Assembly: GCA_026399415.1 (NCBI GenBank)
Contig: JAPLQZ010000220.1
Location: forward strand, 1-35,013
Direction: 5' to 3'
Length of the DNA stretch: 35,013 nt
Source: Rhodocyclales bacterium
GTDB taxonomy: Bacteria; Pseudomonadota; Gammaproteobacteria; Burkholderiales; Rhodocyclaceae
Positions 25,602 through 35,013 of the stretch are shown here, piece after piece. Within the stretch, counting starts at the first letter, position 1. The number at the start of each line of letters is the position of its first letter. The position numbers and the translations under genes are program-made. The notes below the pieces were generated by a model. That model was not told the origin of the DNA and searched no databases. It worked only from the letters and a program-made list of their open reading frames with translations.

Positions 25602-27659
25602 TCAGGCCGCCACTGCCATGCCATTATGCCGCAACAAGGCATCGGGTTGCGGCTCGCGGCCGCGAAATGCCTTGAAGGATTCGAGCGCCGGACGCGAACC
25701 GCCGACCGACAGAATCTCGCGCCAGAAGCGCTCGCCGGTAGCCGCATCGAGCGTGCTGCCGCCGGTCTTCGCCGCCTCTTCGAAAGCCTCGTAAGCATCG
25801 GCGGAAAGCACCTCGGCCCACTTGTAGCTGTAGTAGCCGGCCGCATAGCCGCCGCCAAAAATGTGCGAGAAGCTGTTGGGGAAACGGTTCCATTCGGGCG
25901 GCACCAGCACCGCCACTTCCCGACGTACATCCGCCAGTAATTCCATGAAGCTCCTGCCGGAGGCGGGCACGAACTCGCTGTGCAGCAGCAAGTCGAACAG
26001 ACCGAATTCGACCTGGCGCAAAGTCTGCAAGCCGCTCTGGAAGTTCTTCGCCGCAACCATCTTGTCGTACAGCGCGCGCGGCAGCGGTGCCCCGGTTTCG
26101 GCATGGGCCGTCATGCCCGTCAGCACGTCCCATTCCCAGCAGAAGTTTTCCATGAACTGGCTCGGCAGTTCCACGGCATCCCATTCGACGCCGTGGATGC
26201 CCGAGACCGGCAGCTCGTCCACCTGCGTCAGCAGATGGTGCAGGCCGTGGCCGCATTCGTGGAACAGGGTGATGACATCGTCGTGGCTGAAGGTGGCGGG
26301 CTTGCCTCCAATGGGCGCCGGAAAGTTGCAGTTGAGGTAGGCCGCCGGCGTCTGCACGCCGCCCGCAACACGGCGACGGGTAATCGCTTCGTCCATCCAT
26401 GCGCCGCCACGCTTGGTTTCCCGCGCATACAGGTCGAGGTAGAACTGGCCAACGAGTTTCCCGGCGCGCTCGATGCGGAAGAAGCGCACCGCGGGATGCC
26501 AGGCCGGCGCCGTATCGGGCGCGAGCTTGACCGCAAACAAGGCTTCGATGACGCGGAACAGCCCGGCCAGCACCTTCGGCTCGGGAAAATACTGCTTCAC
26601 TTCGTCGTCGGAGAAACTGTAGCGCTGCTGCTTGAGCTTTTCCGAGGCCCAGGCGAGATCCCAGCTTTCCAGCGTCTCCATGCCGAGTTCCTGGCGGGCG
26701 AACTGGCGCAGTTCGGCGACATCCCGCTCGGCAAAGGGGCGCGCCTTGGCGGCCATGTCGCGCTGGAAGGCCGCCACCTGGGCCGGCGTGTCGGCCATCT
26801 TGGTGGCCAGCGAGACTTCGGCGTAGCTGGCGTAACCGAGCATCTGCGCTTCTTCGTGGCGCAGGGCGAGCAGGCGGTCGATCAGCGGGCCGTTGTTCCA
26901 GCTTTCCGGGCCGAATTCCGAAGCGCGCGTGGCGTAGGCGCGGTACATGCGCGCGCGCAGATCGCGGTTGTCGCAGAACTGCAGCACGGGAATATAGGAC
27001 GGTGCGTGCAGGGTGAACTTCCAACCCTCGCGTTTGCCAAACTCGCCGTCCTTCTCCGCAGCCGCCCTTGCAGCCGCCTTCGCGTCTGCGGGCAGGCCTT
27101 CAATCCCGGCTTCGTCCTCGATCCACTCGGCGTGGGCATTGGTCGCGTCCAGCACGTTCTCGGAAAACTTTGCGCCCAGCGCCGACAACTCTTCCTGGAT
27201 TTCCTTGAAGCGCGGCTTGCGGTCATCCGGCAGGTCCGCGCCAGACAGCCGGAAATCGCGCAGATCGTTTTCAATGATTCGACGCCGGGCCGGCGACAGC
27301 CCGGGAAACTCGGTACCCGCCGCCAGCACCTTGAACTTGGCGAACAGCGCAAGGTTTTGTCCAAGATCGGCATAAAAGCTGGAAACCTCCGGCAGCATGG
27401 CGTTGTAGGCTTCGCGCCAGGGCGGCACGTCATTGACCGAATGCAGGTGGCCAACGATGCCCCAGGCGCGCGACAAGCGCTCGCCGGCATCGAGCATCGG
27501 CTGCACGAAGGCCTCCCACGTCGCAGCGGTTTCCGGCGCGATCAGGCGATCGATCAGGGCACGGTTTTCATCGAGCAACTGGCGGATGGCGGGAGTGACG
27601 TGTTCGGGCTGAACGGCGTCAAAGCGGGGCAGCCCGCTGAAATCGAGTAGTGGATTCAT
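25602..27659 (-). CDS. prlC: Oligopeptidase A (M3 family metallopeptidase)
   Basis: A 685-residue cytoplasmic zinc oligopeptidase, close to the 680 residues of E. coli PrlC. It degrades short peptides, including cleaved signal peptides. The HExxH zinc motif appears as LFHECGHGLHHLL (about residue 470), followed by SGIHGVEWDAVELPSQFMENF with the third zinc ligand Glu and the M3 substrate-binding C-terminal segment (SHIFGGGYAAGYYSYKWAEVLSADAYEAF). The N-terminus NPLLDFSGLPRFDAVQPEHV matches the family. It is the last gene of the minus-strand run beginning with tkt, 45 bases after the DUF2189 gene. The 32-base gap to the convergent hemerythrin gene contains only the 8-base palindrome TTCGCGAA, no obvious terminator. 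Confidence 0.96.
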   Translation of the reverse strand: MNPLLDFSGLPRFDAVQPEHVTPAIRQLLDENRALIDRLIAPETAATWEAFVQPMLDAGERLSRAWGIVGHLHSVNDVPPWREAYNAMLPEVSSFYADLGQNLALFAKFKVLAAGTEFPGLSPARRRIIENDLRDFRLSGADLPDDRKPRFKEIQEELSALGAKFSENVLDATNAHAEWIEDEAGIEGLPADAKAAARAAAEKDGEFGKREGWKFTLHAPSYIPVLQFCDNRDLRARMYRAYATRASEFGPESWNNGPLIDRLLALRHEEAQMLGYASYAEVSLATKMADTPAQVAAFQRDMAAKARPFAERDVAELRQFARQELGMETLESWDLAWASEKLKQQRYSFSDDEVKQYFPEPKVLAGLFRVIEALFAVKLAPDTAPAWHPAVRFFRIERAGKLVGQFYLDLYARETKRGGAWMDEAITRRRVAGGVQTPAAYLNCNFPAPIGGKPATFSHDDVITLFHECGHGLHHLLTQVDELPVSGIHGVEWDAVELPSQFMENFCWEWDVLTGMTAHAETGAPLPRALYDKMVAAKNFQSGLQTLRQVEFGLFDLLLHSEFVPASGRSFMELLADVRREVAVLVPPEWNRFPNSFSHIFGGGYAAGYYSYKWAEVLSADAYEAFEEAAKTGGSTLDAATGERFWREILSVGGSRPALESFKAFRGREPQPDALLRHNGMAVAA

Positions 27660-27704
27660 GGTTCTCAGGTGGGGGCGAAGGCGGCGGCTGCAATGCCTCG
27701 CCGT

Positions 27705-28484
27705 CTATGCGACGAGATCTTTGTAGGCGTGAAAACTGGCGTGTCCGAGCCAGGGCATGACGACTACCAACCCGACCAGCGCGGTGGCGAAACCGAGGCC
27801 GGTCAGCAGCATGATGATGAATGCCCAGAAAGCCAGCGGCAGGGGGTTCTCGGCAACGGCGTTGGCACTCGTTGCCAGCGCGCAAAGGAGGTCGCAGCGA
27901 CGGTCGACCAGCATCGGCATCGACACCACGCTGAGGGCGAACACCAGGGCTGCCAGCAGACCGCCGGCGCAGACGTAGATGAAGAACATCAGGTAGTGCT
28001 GCGGGTTGATCACGACTTCGATCATCATGTCGCGCGGCCCCAGCGGGCTGCCCTTGTAGAACACCGCGATGATGACGTTGGATATCACCTGCCACGCGGT
28101 GCCCGCCAGTATCGACAGCAGTCCGAAACTCACCAGACCGGAAGGGTTGCGCTTCCAGGCCGCCATCGAGTCGAAGACCGATGCCGGCTCATTGGCGAGA
28201 TAGCGTCGCGAGAGTTCATAGAGCCCGGCCAGGAGCATCGGCGCGACCAGCAGAAAACCGGTGACGGCGGCAGCGAACAGATAGGCCATGTTTGCCGTCA
28301 CACCCAGTATCACGGCACCGGTCACAGCGATGGCGACGCCGTAGAACAGGCTGGCCGCAGGCTGCCGCCGGAGGTCTGTCCAGCCCAGTCCGAGCCACCG
28401 CAACGGCGCAGCGAAGCCGACTTGGCGCACCTTGGGCAGATTCGCAAGAGTCGGCGCTGGCGGGACGGCGACAGGATCGTTCAT
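27705..28484 (-). CDS. DUF2189 family integral membrane protein
   Basis: A 259-residue membrane protein with five or six predicted helices, roughly 45-63, 66-88, 117-142, 163-187 and 214-242. The C-terminus PWLGHASFHAYKDLV and the internal LYELSRRYLANEP are characteristic of DUF2189. Such proteins are sometimes annotated as a putative cytochrome c oxidase-associated subunit, but no function is established. The ATG at 28482-28484 was chosen over an in-frame TTG three codons upstream; neither has a strong ribosome binding site. It sits 22 bases after purC, probably in the same transcript. Confidence 0.88.
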   Translation of the reverse strand: MNDPVAVPPAPTLANLPKVRQVGFAAPLRWLGLGWTDLRRQPAASLFYGVAIAVTGAVILGVTANMAYLFAAAVTGFLLVAPMLLAGLYELSRRYLANEPASVFDSMAAWKRNPSGLVSFGLLSILAGTAWQVISNVIIAVFYKGSPLGPRDMMIEVVINPQHYLMFFIYVCAGGLLAALVFALSVVSMPMLVDRRCDLLCALATSANAVAENPLPLAFWAFIIMLLTGLGFATALVGLVVVMPWLGHASFHAYKDLVA

Positions 28485-28506
28485 CGGACGCAAAGCACCG
28501 GAAAAA

Positions 28507-29412
28507 TCAGATCGCGTGCGGGCCAGCGAGGCGGGTCAACGCCTCGCGGTAGTTGGCGGCGGTCTTGTCGATGATGTCCTGCGGCAGCTTCGGTCCCGGC
28601 GCCCGTTTGTTCCAGTCCAGCGTTTCCAGATAATCGCGGACGAACTGCTTGTCGAAACTCGGCGGGCTGATACCCACCTTGTACCGGTCGGCCGGCCAGA
28701 AACGCGAGGAATCGGGCGTCAGCACTTCGTCGATCAGGTACAGCCGGCCTTCCGCATCCTGACCGAACTCGAACTTGGTGTCGGCGATGATGATGCCCAC
28801 CACGCGGGCATAGGTGGCTGCCTCGCGATACAGGCGCAGGGTGGTGTCCCGGACCCGCTTCGCCAGATCGGCGCCGAGCATTTTCTCGACGGTGGCGTAG
28901 TCGATGTTTTCGTCATGGTCGCCCGCTTCGGCCTTGGTCGCCGGGGTAAATAGCGGCGCCGGCAATTGCTGGGCCATTTGCAGACCGGGCGGCAGCGGAA
29001 TGCCGCAGACAGCGCCGGTCGCCTGATAGTCCTTCCAGCCCGATCCAATCAAGTAGCCGCGCGCCACCGCCTCGATCGGCAACGGCTTCAGGCGCCTCAC
29101 CACCAGTGCGCGGCCGCGCACCTGGGCTTGTTCTTCGGCACCCGTCACCACGGTCTCGGGATCGATGCCGGTCAACTGATTGGGCACTACATGGGCCAGC
29201 TTGCCGAACCAGAAATTAGCCACGGCTGTAAGGACGGCGCCCTTGCCCGGAATCGGGTCAGGCAGGATCACATCAAAGGCCGACAGGCGATCGGTGGTGA
29301 CGATCAGCAGCTTGTCTTCGCCCACGGCGTAGATGTCGCGCACCTTGCCGCGGCCCAGCAGCGGCAGGCTCTTGATGCTGGATTCGAACAACACAGGGCT
29401 GGAATTTAGCAT
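28507..29412 (-). CDS. purC: Phosphoribosylaminoimidazole-succinocarboxamide synthase
   Basis: A 301-residue SAICAR synthetase, step 8 of IMP synthesis (CAIR plus aspartate and ATP). Motifs: [37 protein letters not shown], with the ATP loop [50 protein letters not shown]; and [16 protein letters not shown] near the end. The length is that of the long form common in betaproteobacteria and eukaryotes. It follows fba after 41 bases, placing one purine gene at the end of a glycolytic/Calvin-type operon, while purH and purD lie about 20 kb away. Confidence 0.97.
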   Translation of the reverse strand: MLNSSPVLFESSIKSLPLLGRGKVRDIYAVGEDKLLIVTTDRLSAFDVILPDPIPGKGAVLTAVANFWFGKLAHVVPNQLTGIDPETVVTGAEEQAQVRGRALVVRRLKPLPIEAVARGYLIGSGWKDYQATGAVCGIPLPPGLQMAQQLPAPLFTPATKAEAGDHDENIDYATVEKMLGADLAKRVRDTTLRLYREAATYARVVGIIIADTKFEFGQDAEGRLYLIDEVLTPDSSRFWPADRYKVGISPPSFDKQFVRDYLETLDWNKRAPGPKLPQDIIDKTAANYREALTRLAGPHAI

Positions 29413-29453
29413 GACGAGGCACAGAAAAAGAAGTTGATTTTACGGTAAGCCGA

Positions 29454-30518
29454 TCATTTGACGATCGCGTTCAGTTCGCCCTTCTTGTAGCGCTCCGCCA
29501 TCTTCTCCATTGATATCGGCTTGATCTTGCCGGCCTGGCCGGCGCAACCAAAGGCCGTATAGCGGGCGACGCAGATTTCCTTCATGGCCTTGCGGGCCGC
29601 GGCAAAATATTTGCGCGGATCGAAGTCCTTGGTGTTCTCCGCCAGGTACTTGCGGATCGCGCCGGTCGAGGCCATGCGCAGGTCGGTGTCGATATTGATC
29701 TTGCGCACGCCGTGCTTGATGCCCTCGACGATTTCCGCCACCGGCACGCCATAGGTTTCGCCCATGGTGCCGCCGTACTGGTTGATGATCTTGAGCCAGT
29801 CCTGCGGCACCGACGAGGAGCCGTGCATCACCAGATGGGTATTCGGAATGCGGGCGTGGATTTCCTTGATGCGGTCGATGCGCAGCACTGCGCCCGTGGG
29901 CGGCCGGGTGAATTTGTAGGCGCCGTGCGAGGTGCCGATGGCAATCGCCAGCGCGTCCACGCCGGTAGCCTTGACGAACTCGGCGGCTTCATTCGGGTCG
30001 GTCAGCAACTGGTCGTGGGACAGTGCGCCTTCCGCGCCGTGGCCGTCTTCCTTCTCGCCCATGCCGGTTTCCAGCGACCCCAGACAACCCAGTTCGCCCT
30101 CGACGGAAACGCCGATGGCGTGGGCAATGTCGACCACGTGGCGACTGACCCGGGCGTTGTATTCAAAGCTGGCCGGGGTCTTGGCATCTTCCTGCAGCGA
30201 GCCGTCCATCATCACGCTGGAGAAGCCGGAGCGCATCGACTGGATGCAGATCGCCGGGCTGGCGCCGTGATCCTGGTGCATCACGATCGGGATATCCGGA
30301 TGGGTTTCGATCGCGGCTTCGATCAGATGGCGCAGATAGGGCTCGCCGGCATATTTGCGGGCGCCGGCCGAGCCCTGCATGATGACCGGGCTGTTGGTTT
30401 CCGCCGCCGCTTCCATGATGGCCTGGATCTGTTCCAGATTATTCACGTTGAAGGCCGGCAGGCCGTAGCCGTTTTCGGCGGCGTGGTCGAGCAGTTGTCG
30501 CATGGATACGAGGGGCAT
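29454..30518 (-). CDS. fba: Class II fructose-bisphosphate aldolase
   Basis: A 354-residue zinc-dependent aldolase interconverting fructose-1,6-bisphosphate with DHAP and GAP. The metal-binding and catalytic segments are [33 protein letters not shown] and [13 protein letters not shown], followed by [12 protein letters not shown]. The length and the wording of these motifs fit the Calvin-cycle (CbbA-like) subtype rather than the 359-residue E. coli FbaA type. A good AAGGAG box lies 6-7 bases before the ATG. It follows pyk by 15 bases. No Rubisco or phosphoribulokinase gene is in view, so autotrophy cannot be inferred. Confidence 0.97.
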   Translation of the reverse strand: MPLVSMRQLLDHAAENGYGLPAFNVNNLEQIQAIMEAAAETNSPVIMQGSAGARKYAGEPYLRHLIEAAIETHPDIPIVMHQDHGASPAICIQSMRSGFSSVMMDGSLQEDAKTPASFEYNARVSRHVVDIAHAIGVSVEGELGCLGSLETGMGEKEDGHGAEGALSHDQLLTDPNEAAEFVKATGVDALAIAIGTSHGAYKFTRPPTGAVLRIDRIKEIHARIPNTHLVMHGSSSVPQDWLKIINQYGGTMGETYGVPVAEIVEGIKHGVRKINIDTDLRMASTGAIRKYLAENTKDFDPRKYFAAARKAMKEICVARYTAFGCAGQAGKIKPISMEKMAERYKKGELNAIVK

Positions 30519-30533
30519 GGCAATCTCCTTGGT

Positions 30534-31988
30534 TTATCGGGGCGCAGATTTGGGCCGGCGGTGCTCACCGACTTTGACAAGTTTCATGGTGTTGGTTCCG
30601 CCGGCCTGGCCGATCGGCTCGCCGATGGTGAGCACGATCAGGTCGCCTTTTTCAACAGCGCCGGCGGCAATCAGGATTTCCTCGGCCTGCCACAGCAGTT
30701 CATCGCGGTCGGTGGCGATGTATTCGGTCAGCAGCGGATAAACGTCGCGGTAAATGCTGACGCGGTAGCGGGTGCGGATGCGCGGCGTCAGGGCGTATAT
30801 GGGCACGCCGGAATTGAGCCGGCTCATCCACAGCGTGGTCGAGCCCGACTCGGTCAGCGTGGCGATGGCCTTCACCTTGAGGTGGAAGGCGGTGAATATC
30901 GCCGCCATCGAGATCGACTGATCGATGCGGGTAAACACCTGATCGAGGAAATGCGTGTCGAGGGTAACGGTCTGCGATTTCTCTGCCGCGACGCAAACCC
31001 GCGCCATGGCCGCCACCGCCTCCACCGGATAGGCGCCGGACGCGGTCTCGGCCGACAGCATCACCGCGTCCGTGCCATCGAGCACGGCATTCGCCACATC
31101 CGACACCTCGGCGCGGGTCGGCACCGGGCTGGTGATCATCGATTCCATCATCTGCGTGGCGGTGATGGCAAAGCGGTTGTATTCGCGGGCCATGCGGATC
31201 ATGCGCTTTTGCAGCGCCGGCACCGCCGCGTCGCCCACCTCGACCGCCAGATCGCCGCGCGCGACCATGATGCCGTCGGTGGCATGCAGGATGTCTTCAA
31301 GATTCTCCACCGCCTCGACGCGTTCGATCTTGGCGATCACCAGCGCATCGGAGCCGGCATCGCGCAGCAGCTGGCGCGCCTGACGCATGTCGGCGCCCGA
31401 TTTGGGGAAGGAGACGGCAACGTAATCGACATTGAGCGCGGCCGCCGTCTTGATGTCCGCCATGTCCTTGGGCGTCAGCGCCGGCGCCGAAAGCCCGCCA
31501 CCCTGCTTGTTGATGCCCTTGTTGTTGGAAAGCTCGCCGTCGTGCCGGTTGCGGCAGTGAATTTCGCTGCCTTCGATGCGCTCGACGTCGAATACCGTCC
31601 GTCCATCGTCGAGCAGCAGTACATCGCCGGCAACGACATCCTCGATCAGTTCGGGATAGTCGAGGCCGACCCGGCCCGCATCACCCAGCACGCATGCCGC
31701 ATCGAGAATAAAGGCTTGTCCCGCCTTGATCGCCACCGGACCGGCGGCAAACTTGCCGATGCGGATTTTCGGCCCCTGCAGGTCGGCCATCACGCCCACC
31801 GTGCGACCGGCCTTGTGCGCGGCGTCGCGCAGTACGTCGATGCGCTTCTTGTGATCTTCCGCCGTGCCGTGGGAAAAATTCAGGCGCACCACATCGATGC
31901 CGGCCGCCACCAGTTCGGCAAGCCGTTCCGGACTACTGGAAGCCGGCCCGAGGGTGGCGACGATCTTGGTCGAGCGCTGGTCTGTCAT
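30534..31988 (-). CDS. pyk: Pyruvate kinase
   Basis: A 484-residue enzyme that converts phosphoenolpyruvate and ADP to pyruvate and ATP. Family motifs: STKIVATLGPASSSPERL, VVRLNFSHGTAEDH, IMVARGDLAVEVG (metal-binding Glu/Asp region is IEGSEIHCRN and MVARGDLA), ITATQMMESMI (active-site signature) and VMLSAETASGAYPVEAV. The C-terminal domain is complete, including IVLTIGEPIGQAGGTNTMKLVKVGE. No clear ribosome binding site precedes the ATG at 31988. It lies between pgk and fba, a common betaproteobacterial order. Confidence 0.97.
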   Translation of the reverse strand: MTDQRSTKIVATLGPASSSPERLAELVAAGIDVVRLNFSHGTAEDHKKRIDVLRDAAHKAGRTVGVMADLQGPKIRIGKFAAGPVAIKAGQAFILDAACVLGDAGRVGLDYPELIEDVVAGDVLLLDDGRTVFDVERIEGSEIHCRNRHDGELSNNKGINKQGGGLSAPALTPKDMADIKTAAALNVDYVAVSFPKSGADMRQARQLLRDAGSDALVIAKIERVEAVENLEDILHATDGIMVARGDLAVEVGDAAVPALQKRMIRMAREYNRFAITATQMMESMITSPVPTRAEVSDVANAVLDGTDAVMLSAETASGAYPVEAVAAMARVCVAAEKSQTVTLDTHFLDQVFTRIDQSISMAAIFTAFHLKVKAIATLTESGSTTLWMSRLNSGVPIYALTPRIRTRYRVSIYRDVYPLLTEYIATDRDELLWQAEEILIAAGAVEKGDLIVLTIGEPIGQAGGTNTMKLVKVGEHRRPKSAPR

Positions 31989-32026
31989 GGCGTAGTCAGT
32001 CGCGCAGGGAGTCTATCCACAATCAC

Positions 32027-33208
32027 TCAGCCCCTGGCGCGCTGCTCCAGCATGTCGATCGCCGGCAGGCGCTTGCCCTCAAGAAACTCGAGGAAGGCGC
32101 CACCGGCAGTGGAAATGTAGGAGACCTTGTCGTAGATGTCGTACTTCTGGATCGCTGCAATGGTGTCGCCGCCGCCGGCCAGGGTAAAGGCCCTAGTGTT
32201 GGCGATGGCCATGGCGATGGCCTTGGTGCCGGCGCCGAACTGGTCGAACTCGAAGACGCCGACCGGGCCGTTCCAGACCACCGTGCCAGCCTTCATGATG
32301 ATGTCGACCAGCTCCTGCGCCGACTTCGGGCCGATGTCGAAAATCATGTCGTCATCGGCCACGGCTCCGGCATCCTTTTGCACGGCGGGTTCAGCCGCGT
32401 CGAACTTCTTGCCGCAGACCACATCGACGGCGATCGGGATGGTGGCGCCGCGCGCCGTCATCTTCTTCATCAGGGCCTGCGCGGTGGGCACCAGGTCGTC
32501 CTCGCACAAGGACTTGCCGACGTTCTTGCCGGATGCCTTGAGGAAGGTGTTGGCGATGCCGCCGCCGACCACCATCTGGTCGACTTTTTCAGACAGCGCT
32601 TCGAGTACCGTCAGCTTGGTCGACACCTTGGAGCCGCCGACGATGGCCACCATCGGCCGCGCCGGAGTCGCCAGCGCCTTGGTCAGCGCTTCGAGTTCCG
32701 CGGCGACCAGCAGGCCGGCACAGGCCGCCGGTGCGAACTGTGCCACGCCGTAGGTCGACGCCTCGGCACGGTGTGCGGTACCGAAAGCGTCCATGACGAA
32801 CAGATCGCACAGAGCCGCGTACTTCCGCGCCGTGGCTTCGACGTTCTTCTTCTCGCCCTTGTTGAAACGGCAGTTTTCCAGCAGCACGACTTCGCCGGCG
32901 GCAATCTCGAAGCCGCCATCGACCCAGTCGCGGATCACCCGCACCGGCTTGCCAAGCTTGACTGCCATGACATCGGCAACCGGCTTGAGCGAGTTTTCTT
33001 CCGTGAACACGCCCTCTTCCGGGCGGCCCAGATGCGAGGTCACCATCACGCGGGCGCCGGCCTTGAGGCAGTGCTCGATGGTCGGCATCGATGCAGTGAT
33101 GCGGGCATCCGACGTTACCTTGCCGTCCTTGACCGGCACGTTGAGGTCGGCGCGAATGAAGACGCGCTTGCCCGTCAGGTCGAAATCAGTAAGACGCTTG
33201 AACGTCAT
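32027..33208 (-). CDS. pgk: Phosphoglycerate kinase
   Basis: A 393-residue two-lobed kinase interconverting 1,3-bisphosphoglycerate plus ADP with 3-phosphoglycerate plus ATP. Motifs: [18 protein letters not shown] (substrate Arg/Asn), [80 protein letters not shown], and [12 protein letters not shown] for the nucleotide phosphate. An AAGGA box lies 8 bases before the ATG. It starts 21 bases after gap. Confidence 0.98.
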   Translation of the reverse strand: MTFKRLTDFDLTGKRVFIRADLNVPVKDGKVTSDARITASMPTIEHCLKAGARVMVTSHLGRPEEGVFTEENSLKPVADVMAVKLGKPVRVIRDWVDGGFEIAAGEVVLLENCRFNKGEKKNVEATARKYAALCDLFVMDAFGTAHRAEASTYGVAQFAPAACAGLLVAAELEALTKALATPARPMVAIVGGSKVSTKLTVLEALSEKVDQMVVGGGIANTFLKASGKNVGKSLCEDDLVPTAQALMKKMTARGATIPIAVDVVCGKKFDAAEPAVQKDAGAVADDDMIFDIGPKSAQELVDIIMKAGTVVWNGPVGVFEFDQFGAGTKAIAMAIANTRAFTLAGGGDTIAAIQKYDIYDKVSYISTAGGAFLEFLEGKRLPAIDMLEQRARG

Positions 33209-33229
33209 CGTGGTTTCCTTACCTGGCGC

Positions 33230-35013
<1,784 letters not shown>

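Noticed and set aside
25980-27650. A 556-codon plus-strand frame opposite prlC
   Set aside because: Same antisense artefact; prlC is complete and has its zinc motif.

Overview
The window is a densely packed chromosomal segment of a high-GC Gram-negative bacterium, most likely a betaproteobacterium. The gene orders tkt-gap-pgk-pyk-fba-purC, dusB-fis-purH-purD and lptD-surA-pdxA-(x)-ksgA, the short 76-residue Fis, and the LptD/SurA outer-membrane machinery all point there. A Rhodocyclales-like source is my best guess from protein style, not a proven assignment. I see no prophage, insertion sequence, CRISPR array or origin. Most of the window is core metabolism and cell-envelope biology; the unusual material sits in small genes and intergenic sites.

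Layout. 1-610 is the 5' part of alaS (minus), preceded by a small exported protein with its own terminator. 1156-3143 holds a two-gene ugpB-ugpQ unit (glycerophosphodiester uptake and hydrolysis) without permease genes. 3293-3868 (plus) encodes a four-helix membrane protein made of two copies of one module. 3952-4474 holds tRNA-Arg(ACG) and tRNA-Ala(CGC), with a small Rmf/CrpP-like gene between them. 4559-10157 (minus) runs dusB-fis-purH-purD-tsaC2 plus a small unknown gene, several joined by ATGA overlaps. 10250-14493 (minus) is amgK-murU-pepP-ubiH: cell-wall sugar recycling, a proline aminopeptidase and a ubiquinone hydroxylase.

Divergently, 14675-22619 (plus) is lptD-surA-pdxA-class II glutamine amidotransferase-ksgA-HI0933-type flavoprotein, overlapping or almost touching throughout. 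Facing it, 22621-24325 (minus) is xthA-Crp/Fnr regulator-DUF2892. A near-palindromic Crp-type operator lies exactly 41.5 bp upstream of a predicted start site for the DUF2892 gene. 24404-25569 (plus) has a small cysteine-rich protein and a fusion of a CZB zinc-binding domain with a complete bacteriohemerythrin. 25602-35013 (minus) is tkt-gap-pgk-pyk-fba-purC-DUF2189-prlC, a central carbon operon with a purine gene and an oligopeptidase at its 3' end.

The items most worth a second look are the CZB-hemerythrin fusion (24775-25569), the Crp-type class II promoter of the DUF2892 gene (22847-22896), the internally duplicated membrane protein (3293-3868) and the long Pro/Ala linker in LptD. No wholly new multi-gene system is evident.
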